A program made the translations under genes and the position numbers. A stretch of 48,698 bases of DNA from a virus: the IMG/VR virus record IMGVR_UViG_3300037071_000430, positions 1 to 48,698 of that record; one strand, given 5' to 3'. Of the stretch, positions 39,977 through 46,577 are shown piece by piece (the stretch's first letter is position 1; each line of letters starts with the position of its first letter). The notes under the pieces were generated by a model. It saw only the letters and a list, made by a program, of their open reading frames with translations. It was not told where the DNA came from and ran no database searches.

Positions 39977-41139
39977 TGGCTAGCTACAGGGTACTGGTGT
40001 ACTCCACGGACGAGGCCGGCACGCGTGGCTGCTCGGCGCTGCTCCAGGAGTTCGACAACCCGATCAACCTGGGCTTCGCCAGCTACCTGAACGACATCGG
40101 CGAGGCGTTCTTCACGATCAGCCAGCGGCACGCCAAGGTCGATCTCAGGGACCACATCGGGTCGGCGCACGTCGTCATCATCCGGAAGGCCGATGGCAAC
40201 ACCGACGTGGTCTGGCGCGGCATCATCGCCGACATCGACGCCACGCAGGAGGACGTGGTGTACTACGCCTACGGGTACGAGCACCTGCTGTTCAGCCTGC
40301 ACACCGGCTGGAACAAGCTGTGGTCGTCCGTCGCCATCGCTGGCGCCAGCGGGAGGCCCGTGAACGATTTGTGGGCGAGGGCCATCGCGTTCCTGGACAG
40401 CCCCCTGGCCTTCGCCAGCACCGGCACCCTCCAGGCCCCCTGGACGACCAACGCCCAGGACGTGGTGCTGACCCTGAACAAGTACCGGGTCAACCACAAG
40501 CGCATCCTCCAGAGTTTCCGCGAACTCACCGCCATCGCCGTGAGCGACACCGACAACAAGGTGTACATGGAACTGGACTACCCTGTTGCGGTGCCGAGCA
40601 CGGCCGCTGGCTACACGCTGACGTTCAACTACTGGCGGGACCGCAGCACGGACACCACGGTCAGGTTGGAGTTCCCAGGCAACGTGATGAGCTTCACCGA
40701 CCGGTACACGCCCAGCCTGATCCGCAACAAGATCCTGGGTGTCGGCTCCGGGCCCAGGAACCAACTGTACCGTTTCAACGTCGGCGCCGGGAGCGGGTTC
40801 TACGGCCGCAACGGCCATCTCGGGATGCGCCAGGAACCCATGTACCTGACCTGGGTGCGCGACCGCAAGGAACTCAAGCGCGTGGCGCGCAGGCGGTTGA
40901 AGGTGGCGCAGAGGGGCCTCGTTGACGTGTACGTCAGGCTGTTCCCTGATACGCTGGCCCCATGGCGGGCGACGGTGTCCACGCACAACCTCGGAGACCG
41001 CGTGTACGCAGACCTCCAGTTCGGCATCACGGACATCAACTCGTACTGCGACCTCATGGGCGAGCAAGTGGTGTGGGTCGGAGGGCGCGAGTACGTGCAG
41101 CCCATGATCGAAGCAGCCACGAGCTACTCCGAAGGATGA
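39976..41139 (+). CDS. Tail hub-like protein (Gp37-like)
   Basis: A GTG at 39976 overlapping the previous TAG gives 387 aa. FDNPINLGFASYLNDIGEAF, then TISQRHAKVDLRDH, and WRGIIADIDATQEDVVYYAY with GYEHLLFSLHTGWN resemble the hub proteins annotated as siphovirus ReqiPepy6 Gp37-like in actinophages. These form the baseplate hub with the Dit-type protein. An APWRATVSTHNLGDRVYADL segment near the end fits the family. The attribution is moderate. Confidence 0.6.
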   Translation: MASYRVLVYSTDEAGTRGCSALLQEFDNPINLGFASYLNDIGEAFFTISQRHAKVDLRDHIGSAHVVIIRKADGNTDVVWRGIIADIDATQEDVVYYAYGYEHLLFSLHTGWNKLWSSVAIAGASGRPVNDLWARAIAFLDSPLAFASTGTLQAPWTTNAQDVVLTLNKYRVNHKRILQSFRELTAIAVSDTDNKVYMELDYPVAVPSTAAGYTLTFNYWRDRSTDTTVRLEFPGNVMSFTDRYTPSLIRNKILGVGSGPRNQLYRFNVGAGSGFYGRNGHLGMRQEPMYLTWVRDRKELKRVARRRLKVAQRGLVDVYVRLFPDTLAPWRATVSTHNLGDRVYADLQFGITDINSYCDLMGEQVVWVGGREYVQPMIEAATSYSEG

Positions 41140-42251
41140 GCACCACGCTGGAGGACGGCACCCTCGAACTCGACAGGTTGTTCAACCAGGTCGAGCGCAG
41201 GAAGATGTTCGCCGACAAGTCCCGCGACGCCATCACGGGCGAGGTCGGCGACGACATCTCGGACACCATCATCAACGTGTACCAGGATGCCATCGCGGCC
41301 ACGGCTGCCGTGGTCTCCGGTGGCGGCCTCCTGAACGGGACGTTCGTCAACGCCCCTCCCGACGAGGACGGGTCCGCCACCACGATCGACGCCCTGGAGA
41401 ACGAGCTACCGTCGTGGACGCTGGCCGTGGTGGCCGGGTCCTGGACGGTGACGTGGCAGTCCGACGCCAACGGGCCCGACGCGGCCTCGGTGAAGTTCGC
41501 GCAGACCACCGGCAACGCCAGCGACGAGGCGTACCTGGAGCAGACGATCCCGATCGCGTTCTACAGGCGTTTGGTCACGACCATCAAGTCCTCTGCCGGC
41601 AACTCGGGGATGGGGGCCAAGGTCGCCGTCCAGTTCCTGTTGACGGACGGCACCACGGTGGGCAGCGAGTTGTCGGCCACGTTCACCGGCACCAGCCTGG
41701 CCGTGAACCGGTTCTGGCGCGAGCCACCGTTGCTCGCCACGCAGGCCAGGATCAGGTTCGGATGCGTCAACTCCTCTGGCGTGGACAACGAGTCGCGGAC
41801 ATTTGTGTTCATTTCCGCAGAGGAACCGACGACCTATTCTGTACAAATCCCGTTTGTATACAGCTTCCTGTCCCCGGCGATAAACTCTCAATATACCCTT
41901 TCATATCCGAGCGACGTGATCCCCAACGGAGTGTATAAATCAGACACCCAGGGGTTCGTCGTCGGGATATTTATCAAGACCTCGGCGACGGTGGCTGGCG
42001 GTACCGCTACGGCACGAGCGGAGAACAATACCCAGGCGACAAATCCTGGGCCTACCGCCGTATTGAGTACCGGGGTTAGCGCTATTTCCAACACGTATTC
42101 CCTGGATGGCGCCAGCACGTACCACTTCGAGGTCGATGACGAACTCGACCTGGAGATCGCGACCAACGGCAGCTATTCGGCGACTGCCGGATCAGACTAC
42201 TACGGGGGGTTGCGCCTGCTCCTCGTGGTGAACGACGAAGGAGACTGGTGA
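41136..42251 (+). CDS. Tail receptor-binding protein with compositionally distinct C terminus
   Basis: It overlaps the hub gene by ATGA; 371 aa. The N terminus is helical and probably attaches to the hub (LELDRLFNQVERRKMFADKS), followed by a beta-sandwich (WTLAVVAGSWTVTWQSDANG). The last 150 residues are a globular beta-domain with FVVGIFIKTSATVAGGTATA. DNA from about 41800 to 42110 is clearly more AT-rich with A/T third bases (e.g. tat, ata, aat), unlike the flanking gene. This suggests a swapped tip domain. Confidence 0.65.
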   Translation: MSTTLEDGTLELDRLFNQVERRKMFADKSRDAITGEVGDDISDTIINVYQDAIAATAAVVSGGGLLNGTFVNAPPDEDGSATTIDALENELPSWTLAVVAGSWTVTWQSDANGPDAASVKFAQTTGNASDEAYLEQTIPIAFYRRLVTTIKSSAGNSGMGAKVAVQFLLTDGTTVGSELSATFTGTSLAVNRFWREPPLLATQARIRFGCVNSSGVDNESRTFVFISAEEPTTYSVQIPFVYSFLSPAINSQYTLSYPSDVIPNGVYKSDTQGFVVGIFIKTSATVAGGTATARAENNTQATNPGPTAVLSTGVSAISNTYSLDGASTYHFEVDDELDLEIATNGSYSATAGSDYYGGLRLLLVVNDEGDW

Positions 42252-42355
42252 TGGATGCTTTCATCATCGGGTTCGCAGCGGTGCTGTGCATCGAGGGGGC
42301 GGTGCGCTTCGCCGGCCCTTTCGTGCATTACGCCGTGCTTGCCTTGCACAGATAA
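42251..42355 (+). CDS. Small membrane protein, 34 aa
   Basis: The ATG overlaps the previous stop (TGATG). The protein is hydrophobic nearly throughout, with MDAFIIGFAAVLCIEGAVRF and GPFVHYAVLALHR, enough for one membrane span. It lies directly before a holin-like gene, so it could be part of a lysis pair, although its length is minimal. The coupling and hydrophobicity support it. Confidence 0.45.
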   Translation: MDAFIIGFAAVLCIEGAVRFAGPFVHYAVLALHR

Positions 42356-42373
42356 AGAAGGGACGATAACCTT

Positions 42374-42595
42374 GTGGCGGACAACTCGGGAGGTCGTGAC
42401 CCGCTACCCGTCGCGAGGATCGTGGCGAGTTTCGTCCTGCTCGGGCTGATCGTGTTCGTGGTGGTCGCCAACCAGGTCGGGCATCTGCTGGACCCTGCCT
42501 TCCGAGGCAGCGGCGACGCCGTCCTGGGACTTCTCCTGGGGGCCCTGTGCGCCCTGGTGGGCATCCAGGGAGTGGACTTCCTCAAGCGGTCCTAG
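42374..42595 (+). CDS. Holin-like membrane protein, 73 aa
   Basis: The GTG start is preceded by GAAGGGA. The protein has a charged N terminus, two transmembrane segments (VASFVLLGLIVFVVVAN and VLGLLLGALCALVGIQG) and a basic C-terminal end (DFLKRS). This is the plan of class II holins, which make lesions for endolysin access. Another two-span protein lies at 45336, so the true holin is not settled. Confidence 0.5.
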   Translation: MADNSGGRDPLPVARIVASFVLLGLIVFVVVANQVGHLLDPAFRGSGDAVLGLLLGALCALVGIQGVDFLKRS

Positions 42596-42611
42596 CCTCG
42601 CGCGCGCGAGG
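42596..42611 (+). terminator. 16-bp GC palindrome after the virion genes
   Basis: CCTCGCGCGCGCGAGG is a perfect palindrome starting at the base after the holin-like stop. It can fold with a 6-bp stem and a GCGC loop, and is followed by another GC-rich segment (GGCGCGCAC). No U-tract is present. It probably ends the long virion transcript. Confidence 0.45.
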
Positions 42612-42632
42612 GCGCGCACGTAGTGGTAATCA

Positions 42633-42740
42633 AAGAACGGTTCTTAGAGTAGGTAGATGTACAACGTATCCTAGTACCTACTGCGTGGAGTAACAGAGGT
42701 TGTGTTGCCATACAACCTACCAACGTTAGGTAGTCTACAC
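42633..42740. promoter_or_regulatory. Cluster of inverted repeats, probable operators
   Basis: Three perfect inverted repeats occur: AAGAACGGTTCTT (42633-42645), AGTAGGTA with TACCTACT (42648-42655 and 42675-42682), and AGGTTGT with ACAACCT (42697-42703 and 42712-42718). A further imperfect one centres on CAACGTTAGG (42721-42730). The segment is AT-richer and lies just upstream of a promoter. The motif order AACCTAC, CGTTAG, GTAGT, ACAC also occurs at 11914-11933. Confidence 0.55.
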
Positions 42741-42780
42741 CACCCCTCCTTAAATGGTTCCCCACTGGAACCGGGGGCCC

Positions 42781-42809
42781 TTGCGCGGCCAGGCCCTAGC
42801 CGCTATACT
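42781..42809 (+). promoter_or_regulatory. Promoter for the exonuclease/recombination unit
   Basis: TTGCGC (42781-42786) and TATACT (42804-42809) are separated by exactly 17 bases. The -10 is near consensus (5 of 6 bases). Transcription should start near 42816, before the GAGGAGG site and the TTG at 42839. The inverted-repeat cluster sits immediately upstream. Confidence 0.65.
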
Positions 42810-42838
42810 GACCTGACCGAACCGCACGAGGAGGCCGC

Positions 42839-43618
42839 TTGACGCTACCCTGGACCCCGGAACTCGACCGAGCCCTCGTCCGACTGGTGGACGCCACGGA
42901 AGACCTGACCTGGCCCGAACGGGCCGCCAAGCTCAGCGCCGAGACCGGCTTCCCGATCACCGACGACATGGCCCGGAACCGGCATCGCCGGGTGCTCCAG
43001 GACATGGAACTGTCGAAGATCACGCCGCAGCCTGACACGCTCATCGAGGTCCCGGCCCAGCCAGAGGGCCAGTTCGTCGGCCTGAGCATCGCGTACTTCG
43101 ACATCGAGACCACGGACCTCGGCGTGTGGCAGGGGGAGATGACCGTGGCCAGCATCGGCGACGTGTTCGGGAACGTCGTGACCAGGGACAGGTTCGAGTT
43201 CGAGCAGCGCAGCATCCTGGACGACAGGGGGTTGGCGGTATGGGTCCGGGACACCCTGGAGACCTACGATATCCTCTGCGCCTGGTACGGCACCGGGTTC
43301 GACCTCGGGTACGTCAACGGCAAGCTCATCGAGCACGGCGAGCGCCCCCTCCGGGACATGATGTTCATCGACCCGATGTACAAGGCCCGCGGCGGGCGGT
43401 ACGGGGTGAAGGTCGGCAGCGCGAAGCTCAAGAACGTGGCCAAGTGGCTGCACACGCCGAACCAGAAGCCCGAGGTGGAGTTCCGGACGTTCCGCATGGC
43501 GGGCTACGGCGACCCCGAGGCCCTGGCCACGCTCCGTGACCGGTGCGAGGGCGACGTGCGGACCATGCGGGACATCTTCGCGCACCTCAAGCCGCTCGTG
43601 CGGACGATACATAGGTAG
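42839..43618 (+). CDS. DEDD-family 3'-5' exonuclease (RNase H-like)
   Basis: The TTG at 42839 with an upstream GAGGAGG gives 259 aa. The N-terminal 55 residues resemble a Myb/SANT-type helical domain (WTPELDRALVRLVDATEDLT) that may bind DNA. The nuclease core has YFDIETTDL (Asp88, Glu90), CAWYGTGFDLGYVNGKL (Asp155) and CEGDVRTM (Asp239). These fit the four acidic residues of DEDD exonucleases without a polymerase domain. It likely trims DNA during replication or recombination, together with the nucleases downstream. Confidence 0.8.
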   Translation: MTLPWTPELDRALVRLVDATEDLTWPERAAKLSAETGFPITDDMARNRHRRVLQDMELSKITPQPDTLIEVPAQPEGQFVGLSIAYFDIETTDLGVWQGEMTVASIGDVFGNVVTRDRFEFEQRSILDDRGLAVWVRDTLETYDILCAWYGTGFDLGYVNGKLIEHGERPLRDMMFIDPMYKARGGRYGVKVGSAKLKNVAKWLHTPNQKPEVEFRTFRMAGYGDPEALATLRDRCEGDVRTMRDIFAHLKPLVRTIHR

Positions 43619-43622
43619 GCTG

Positions 43623-43994
43623 ATGGGCGGCGCATACAAAGACCTAGATAAAAAGAGGGCTGCCGCCGTTAGGGGCCAAAGGCGCTATATTGAGAAGTAT
43701 CCAGAACGAAAGCGCGATGCTGTACGGAAGTACACGTATGGTATGACACGAGAACAATATGACGCTAAGTTGGTCGAGCAAGATGGCAAGTGTGCATTAT
43801 GCGGACTGGTGTTTGTCATTGGGCCGCTGGATCGAAAGAAATCGCTGGTGCCCCATGTTGATCACGACCATGGGACCGGACAACTCAGGTCATTGCTGTG
43901 TGACAAATGCAATCGCAAAGTGGGTCACTACGAAATGTCTAACGTCGTTGGTATCCAGCGTTATCTGGCGCGCTGGCAGGCCATCCATCGCTAG
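43623..43994 (+). CDS. HNH recombination endonuclease VII-like, compositionally distinct
   Basis: This 123-aa protein has intact motifs: CALC (Cys57, Cys60), HVDHDH (78-83) and CDKCN (Cys93, Cys96). That is the Endonuclease VII-type zinc HNH plan. The N-terminal 50 residues are basic (YIEKYPERKRDAVRKYTYG). The DNA is AT-richer with many A/T-ending codons (aaa, gat, tat, caa), unlike flanking genes, so recent acquisition as a free-standing HNH element is likely. Family members resolve branched DNA or home to intact sites. Confidence 0.85.
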   Translation: MGGAYKDLDKKRAAAVRGQRRYIEKYPERKRDAVRKYTYGMTREQYDAKLVEQDGKCALCGLVFVIGPLDRKKSLVPHVDHDHGTGQLRSLLCDKCNRKVGHYEMSNVVGIQRYLARWQAIHR

Positions 43995-43995
43995 G

Positions 43996-44514
43996 ATGGG
44001 CAACATATGGCAATGGGTATTCGAGCAAACCGACGATCTGCGAGCCAAGAACGTTTGGGACGACTGGCCTCTGACGCCACCGGGGAACCGCTGGTTGCAT
44101 CGGGAGAGCTACAGTACAGGGAGAGCCAACGTGGGACACGATCGAGTCGGCGAGGACGCGCCGTACAAACTGGAACCCAGGGACCTTCAAGGGCCTACGT
44201 TCGAGAGCACCTTTCGCGAGATCTTCGATGAGGCGTTTAAACTCCTGGTGGATCGTCAGCGGAAGTACGGGAGTGCCAACATCCAGAGGCTCGGCCTCTG
44301 GGGCGTGTTCGACCGGCTCTCGGCCGACAAGATCGAGCGTGTCAGGCGGGCGTTCAACGGCACCCTCGCCAAGGGCGTGCTGACCCTGGACGACCAGACG
44401 GACTTCGAGGACGAGAGCTTCGAGGACGCCCTGCTGGACATCGCGAACTACGCGCTCATCATGTTGTCGTTGAAGCGTGGCGTCTGGGGCAGGCCGCTCC
44501 AGGAGGACGCATGA
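43996..44514 (+). CDS. DUF1599 / Nmad1-like protein
   Basis: This 172-aa protein has a Trp-rich N terminus and a C-terminal helical domain. It includes FEEAFKLL-type DEAFKLLVDRQRKYGSANIQ, then LGLWGVFDRLSADKIERVRR, and SFEDALLDIANYALIMLSLK. The KYG...N-I...G..GVF.R...DK..R...L...ES..D.L.DIANYA pattern matches DUF1599 (Nmad1), a family predicted to be associated with nucleotide modification. The biochemical role is not established to my knowledge. It overlaps the next gene by ATGA. Confidence 0.7.
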   Translation: MGNIWQWVFEQTDDLRAKNVWDDWPLTPPGNRWLHRESYSTGRANVGHDRVGEDAPYKLEPRDLQGPTFESTFREIFDEAFKLLVDRQRKYGSANIQRLGLWGVFDRLSADKIERVRRAFNGTLAKGVLTLDDQTDFEDESFEDALLDIANYALIMLSLKRGVWGRPLQEDA

Positions 44515-44702
44515 CGAGCAAGTCCACGCCGTACTTCTGCCCAGCCTGCACCCGCAGCGGGGCCTGCGGTTACAACGGCATCCTGGTGTTCGAGGGCGAC
44601 GACACGCCGTCGTGCCGCCACAACGAGCCGAACCGGCCGCCAGGCCCCCCAGGCCGGCCCTGCCACGACCAGGCCATCCAGATGGTGCCCGTCCATGGCT
44701 GA
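44511..44702 (+). CDS. Small zinc-binding-type protein, 63 aa
   Basis: It is coupled to the previous gene by ATGA. The sequence has FCPACTRSGACGY, then SCRHNE and a Pro-rich linker before CHDQ, giving five Cys and two His for a likely single zinc site. The C terminus is short. It resembles the other small Cys-rich proteins of this genome. No function is assigned. Confidence 0.5.
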   Translation: MTSKSTPYFCPACTRSGACGYNGILVFEGDDTPSCRHNEPNRPPGPPGRPCHDQAIQMVPVHG

Positions 44703-44940
44703 CCGCGGATGCTCCTGGCTGACCTATGCCGAGACAGGGGACAGGTACCCCTACCCCCTGCCGCTCGACAGCCACGAGTGCGGCAGGCCGCCGATCGTGG
44801 TGTACTGGAAACCCAACCCTCGGGCCATCGAGCCCGACCAACCCAACATCCTGGCCTATCCGAGGTGCGAGATCCACGACACCGAGGACTCCAGGCTCAT
44901 CGCCCCGAAGCAGGGGTTCACGGTGGAGGTGCTGGCATGA
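44695..44940 (+). CDS. Hypothetical protein, 81 aa
   Basis: It overlaps the previous frame by 8 bases. It has three Cys and two His (RGCSWLT, HECGRPP, PRCEIHD) and several aromatic residues, suggesting a small metal-stabilised fold. No family is recognised. It is followed by a secreted protein gene with ATGA overlap. Confidence 0.5.
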   Translation: MADRGCSWLTYAETGDRYPYPLPLDSHECGRPPIVVYWKPNPRAIEPDQPNILAYPRCEIHDTEDSRLIAPKQGFTVEVLA

Positions 44941-45326
44941 ACAGGTTTCGTTCCGCCGTCCTGGTGACGGTCCTGATAGCCCTTTCGGTCGTGATCTCGG
45001 GTTCCGTGGCCAAGGCCAGCGAGACCGAGCACACCGTCATCAGCGCGGCGTTCCTGCCGTATGTCGATGGCTGGGTCGCAGCGGCGACGCTCGATCTCGA
45101 AGGGGCCGAGGCGGTGTTCCCTGATGCCACCCCGACGATCACGACGCTGAGCGGGCTGTTCGCGGAGTCCGGCCCAGCCTGCAAGCGGTACGCCGGCATC
45201 ACGCTGGGCATCGTCACCCTGAGCGGGCTGTTCGGCGACACCAGGGACCTGGCGTATCTACAGGGTGCCGGCGAGTTGTTCGAGTTGCTTGAGGTGGCCG
45301 AGTACGACTGCCTGATCTCAGACTAG
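44937..45326 (+). CDS. Exported protein with signal peptide, 129 aa
   Basis: The N terminus MNRFRSAVLVTVLIALSVVI followed by SGSVAKA-SE is a clear Sec signal peptide: a short basic n-region, a hydrophobic core, and AKA before the predicted cut. The mature part carries a repeated TLSGLFAESG / TLSGLFGDTR element and a Cys pair (ACKRY, YDCLI) that could form a disulfide. It may act in the cell envelope, for lysis or superinfection exclusion. It lies just before a two-span membrane protein. Confidence 0.6.
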   Translation: MNRFRSAVLVTVLIALSVVISGSVAKASETEHTVISAAFLPYVDGWVAAATLDLEGAEAVFPDATPTITTLSGLFAESGPACKRYAGITLGIVTLSGLFGDTRDLAYLQGAGELFELLEVAEYDCLISD

Positions 45327-45335
45327 GGAGGTAGC

Positions 45336-45548
45336 ATGGAAAGCGAGATCTTCGGAGTCAGCGTCAGGGCCTGGCTAGCCGGGTTCACCGTGGTGTCCGG
45401 CCTGACGTTCCTGTATGTCATGGCGTTGTTCCTGACGATCAACGACATCCGCATCACGATCATCACGGCGGTCATCGGGTTCATCAACCTGGCGCTGGGG
45501 TACTACCTCGGCCAGAAGACAGCGGAGGTCCCGCCCAATGGCGGTTAG
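45336..45548 (+). CDS. Two-span membrane protein, holin candidate, 70 aa
   Basis: GGAGG precedes the ATG. The two membrane spans are AWLAGFTVVSGLTFLYVMALFL and ITIITAVIGFINLALGYYLG, separated by a short acidic/basic turn (TINDIR). A polar C terminus follows. This fits a holin, and the gene overlaps the peptidase gene downstream, so the pair could be the lysis cassette. A second candidate lies at 42374. Confidence 0.55.
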   Translation: MESEIFGVSVRAWLAGFTVVSGLTFLYVMALFLTINDIRITIITAVIGFINLALGYYLGQKTAEVPPNGG

Positions 45549-46395
45549 CACGTCGCAGTACGAGCCTTTGCTGTTCAGCGAACGGCTGGCGGCCCCGCCC
45601 ATGAACCTGTGTCGTGCCGCCTCCCTGGCCATGGCCTGGGATGCCGCCACCAACGGCGACTGGACGACCAACCCGGACGGCAGCAGGTGGGGTGCCCCGA
45701 AGATCGAGGAGGCCCTCCGCGACATGCGCAAGGCTGCCGGCCCGGACACTGACGGCAATGGCTACAACCAGGGCCACGTACCCGAGTTCCTGCGTGCCAT
45801 CGACGCCCCGGTGGATGCCTACGAGGTCCGCAACGTCGAGTTCTCCAAGCTGATCGATGACCTGGAGGCCGGGTACGTCGTGGAGCTTGCCGGCAACGCG
45901 AAGCACACGCCTCAGGGCAGCCCGCTTCGCAAGTACGTCGGCGACGTGGCCCACGACATCCTGCTGCTCAAGGTCAACGACGGCCGCATCAGCTTCATCG
46001 ATCCCATGACCCCACATGGCACGGCCGGGTACGTCCGGACGGCGCCGATCGGGGACTTCCGGGACTTTGGTTCCGAGTTCAGGACCAACGGAAGCTACGT
46101 CGCAGGCCGGGTCAAGCGCGGGGAACATTCGCTGGTCGCGCGTCGCACGGCCGCCCAGGCTGCGATCATCGTGGACGTGCAGAAGAAGCTCCTTGTCTGC
46201 CAGAAGCTGAACAAGGAGGCGGTCGAGGAGCTTGAAACGGCCGATGCCAAGGTCGAGCACCTTGAGAACCGCGTCGATGAACTCAAGGCCAGGGTCGCTG
46301 AACTGGAGTCCGTGTATGTGGACATCGATGCCGTCCTGACCGAGATCACTGACATCGAGGGCTCTTGCAAGGTCGTGAGGCACCTGCTAGCATAA
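45538..46395 (+). CDS. C39-like cysteine peptidase with coiled-coil tail (lysin candidate)
   Basis: This 285-aa protein overlaps the membrane gene by 11 bases. The N-terminal domain has Cys25 in PMNLCRAASLAMAW, His139 in DVAHDILLLKV and Asp155 in ISFIDPMTPHG, the order of a papain-fold C39-like peptidase. Residues about 195-275 are a coiled coil (LETADAKVEHLENRVDEL). Placement after the holin-like gene suggests lysis, perhaps cutting cell-wall crosslinks, but no standard wall-binding domain is present. It shares its catalytic plan with the 1369-aa virion protein. Confidence 0.6.
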   Translation: MAVSTSQYEPLLFSERLAAPPMNLCRAASLAMAWDAATNGDWTTNPDGSRWGAPKIEEALRDMRKAAGPDTDGNGYNQGHVPEFLRAIDAPVDAYEVRNVEFSKLIDDLEAGYVVELAGNAKHTPQGSPLRKYVGDVAHDILLLKVNDGRISFIDPMTPHGTAGYVRTAPIGDFRDFGSEFRTNGSYVAGRVKRGEHSLVARRTAAQAAIIVDVQKKLLVCQKLNKEAVEELETADAKVEHLENRVDELKARVAELESVYVDIDAVLTEITDIEGSCKVVRHLLA

Positions 46396-46401
46396 TCAAC
46401 A

Positions 46402-46486
46402 GGTCGGGGGCGACCGTGAGGAGCCCCAGCAGGGGGGAAGCCCCCGGCCACCTGAAATGGACCGCAGGTGGAAGCTAAGTCCGACC
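46402..46486 (+). ncRNA. Structured RNA candidate with four-way junction
   Basis: GGTCGG (46402-46407) pairs with CCGACC (46481-46486) as a closing helix. It encloses three hairpins: GGGC/GCCC (46408-46411 with 46423-46426), GGGGG/CCCCC (46433-46437 with 46441-46445), and the perfect 7-bp CCACCTG/CAGGTGG (46448-46454 with 46465-46471). It lies after the peptidase gene in a 170-bp gap and just before a perfect 13-bp terminator-like hairpin. It could be a small RNA, a 3'-UTR element or a riboswitch-like switch. It does not match a family I know. Confidence 0.4.
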
Positions 46487-46488
46487 CA

Positions 46489-46523
46489 GAAGGGCCCCCC
46501 GTTGTGCTGTCGGGGGGCCCTTC
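46489..46523 (+). terminator. Perfect 13-bp hairpin, probable terminator
   Basis: GAAGGGCCCCCCG (46489-46501) pairs exactly with CGGGGGGCCCTTC (46511-46523) over a 9-base loop. It is the strongest hairpin I see in the window. It lies between the peptidase/structured segment and the promoter of the Cas4-like gene, so it most likely ends transcription of the preceding unit. Only a short T-poor tail follows. Confidence 0.75.
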
Positions 46524-46541
46524 GACTTGTACCGGGGGATG

Positions 46542-46570
46542 TTGACAACCTGATCCTCGCACGTCAGAAT
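46542..46570 (+). promoter_or_regulatory. Strong promoter giving a probable leaderless mRNA
   Basis: A perfect TTGACA (46542-46547), 17-base spacer, and CAGAAT (46565-46570; 4 of 6) form the best promoter in the window. The start would be near 46577, at the ATG at 46578, so the Cas4-like mRNA is predicted to be leaderless. The upstream in-frame ATG at 46569 lies inside the -10 and cannot be in the transcript. Confidence 0.7.
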
Positions 46571-46577
46571 GTATGGG

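Noticed and set aside
46402-46488. Possible tRNA: 7-base acceptor-like pairing closes an about 85-nt segment with three arms.
   Set aside because: There is no T-loop consensus, no 7-base anticodon loop (the central hairpin has a 3-base loop) and no proper CCA end. I keep it only as a structured RNA candidate.
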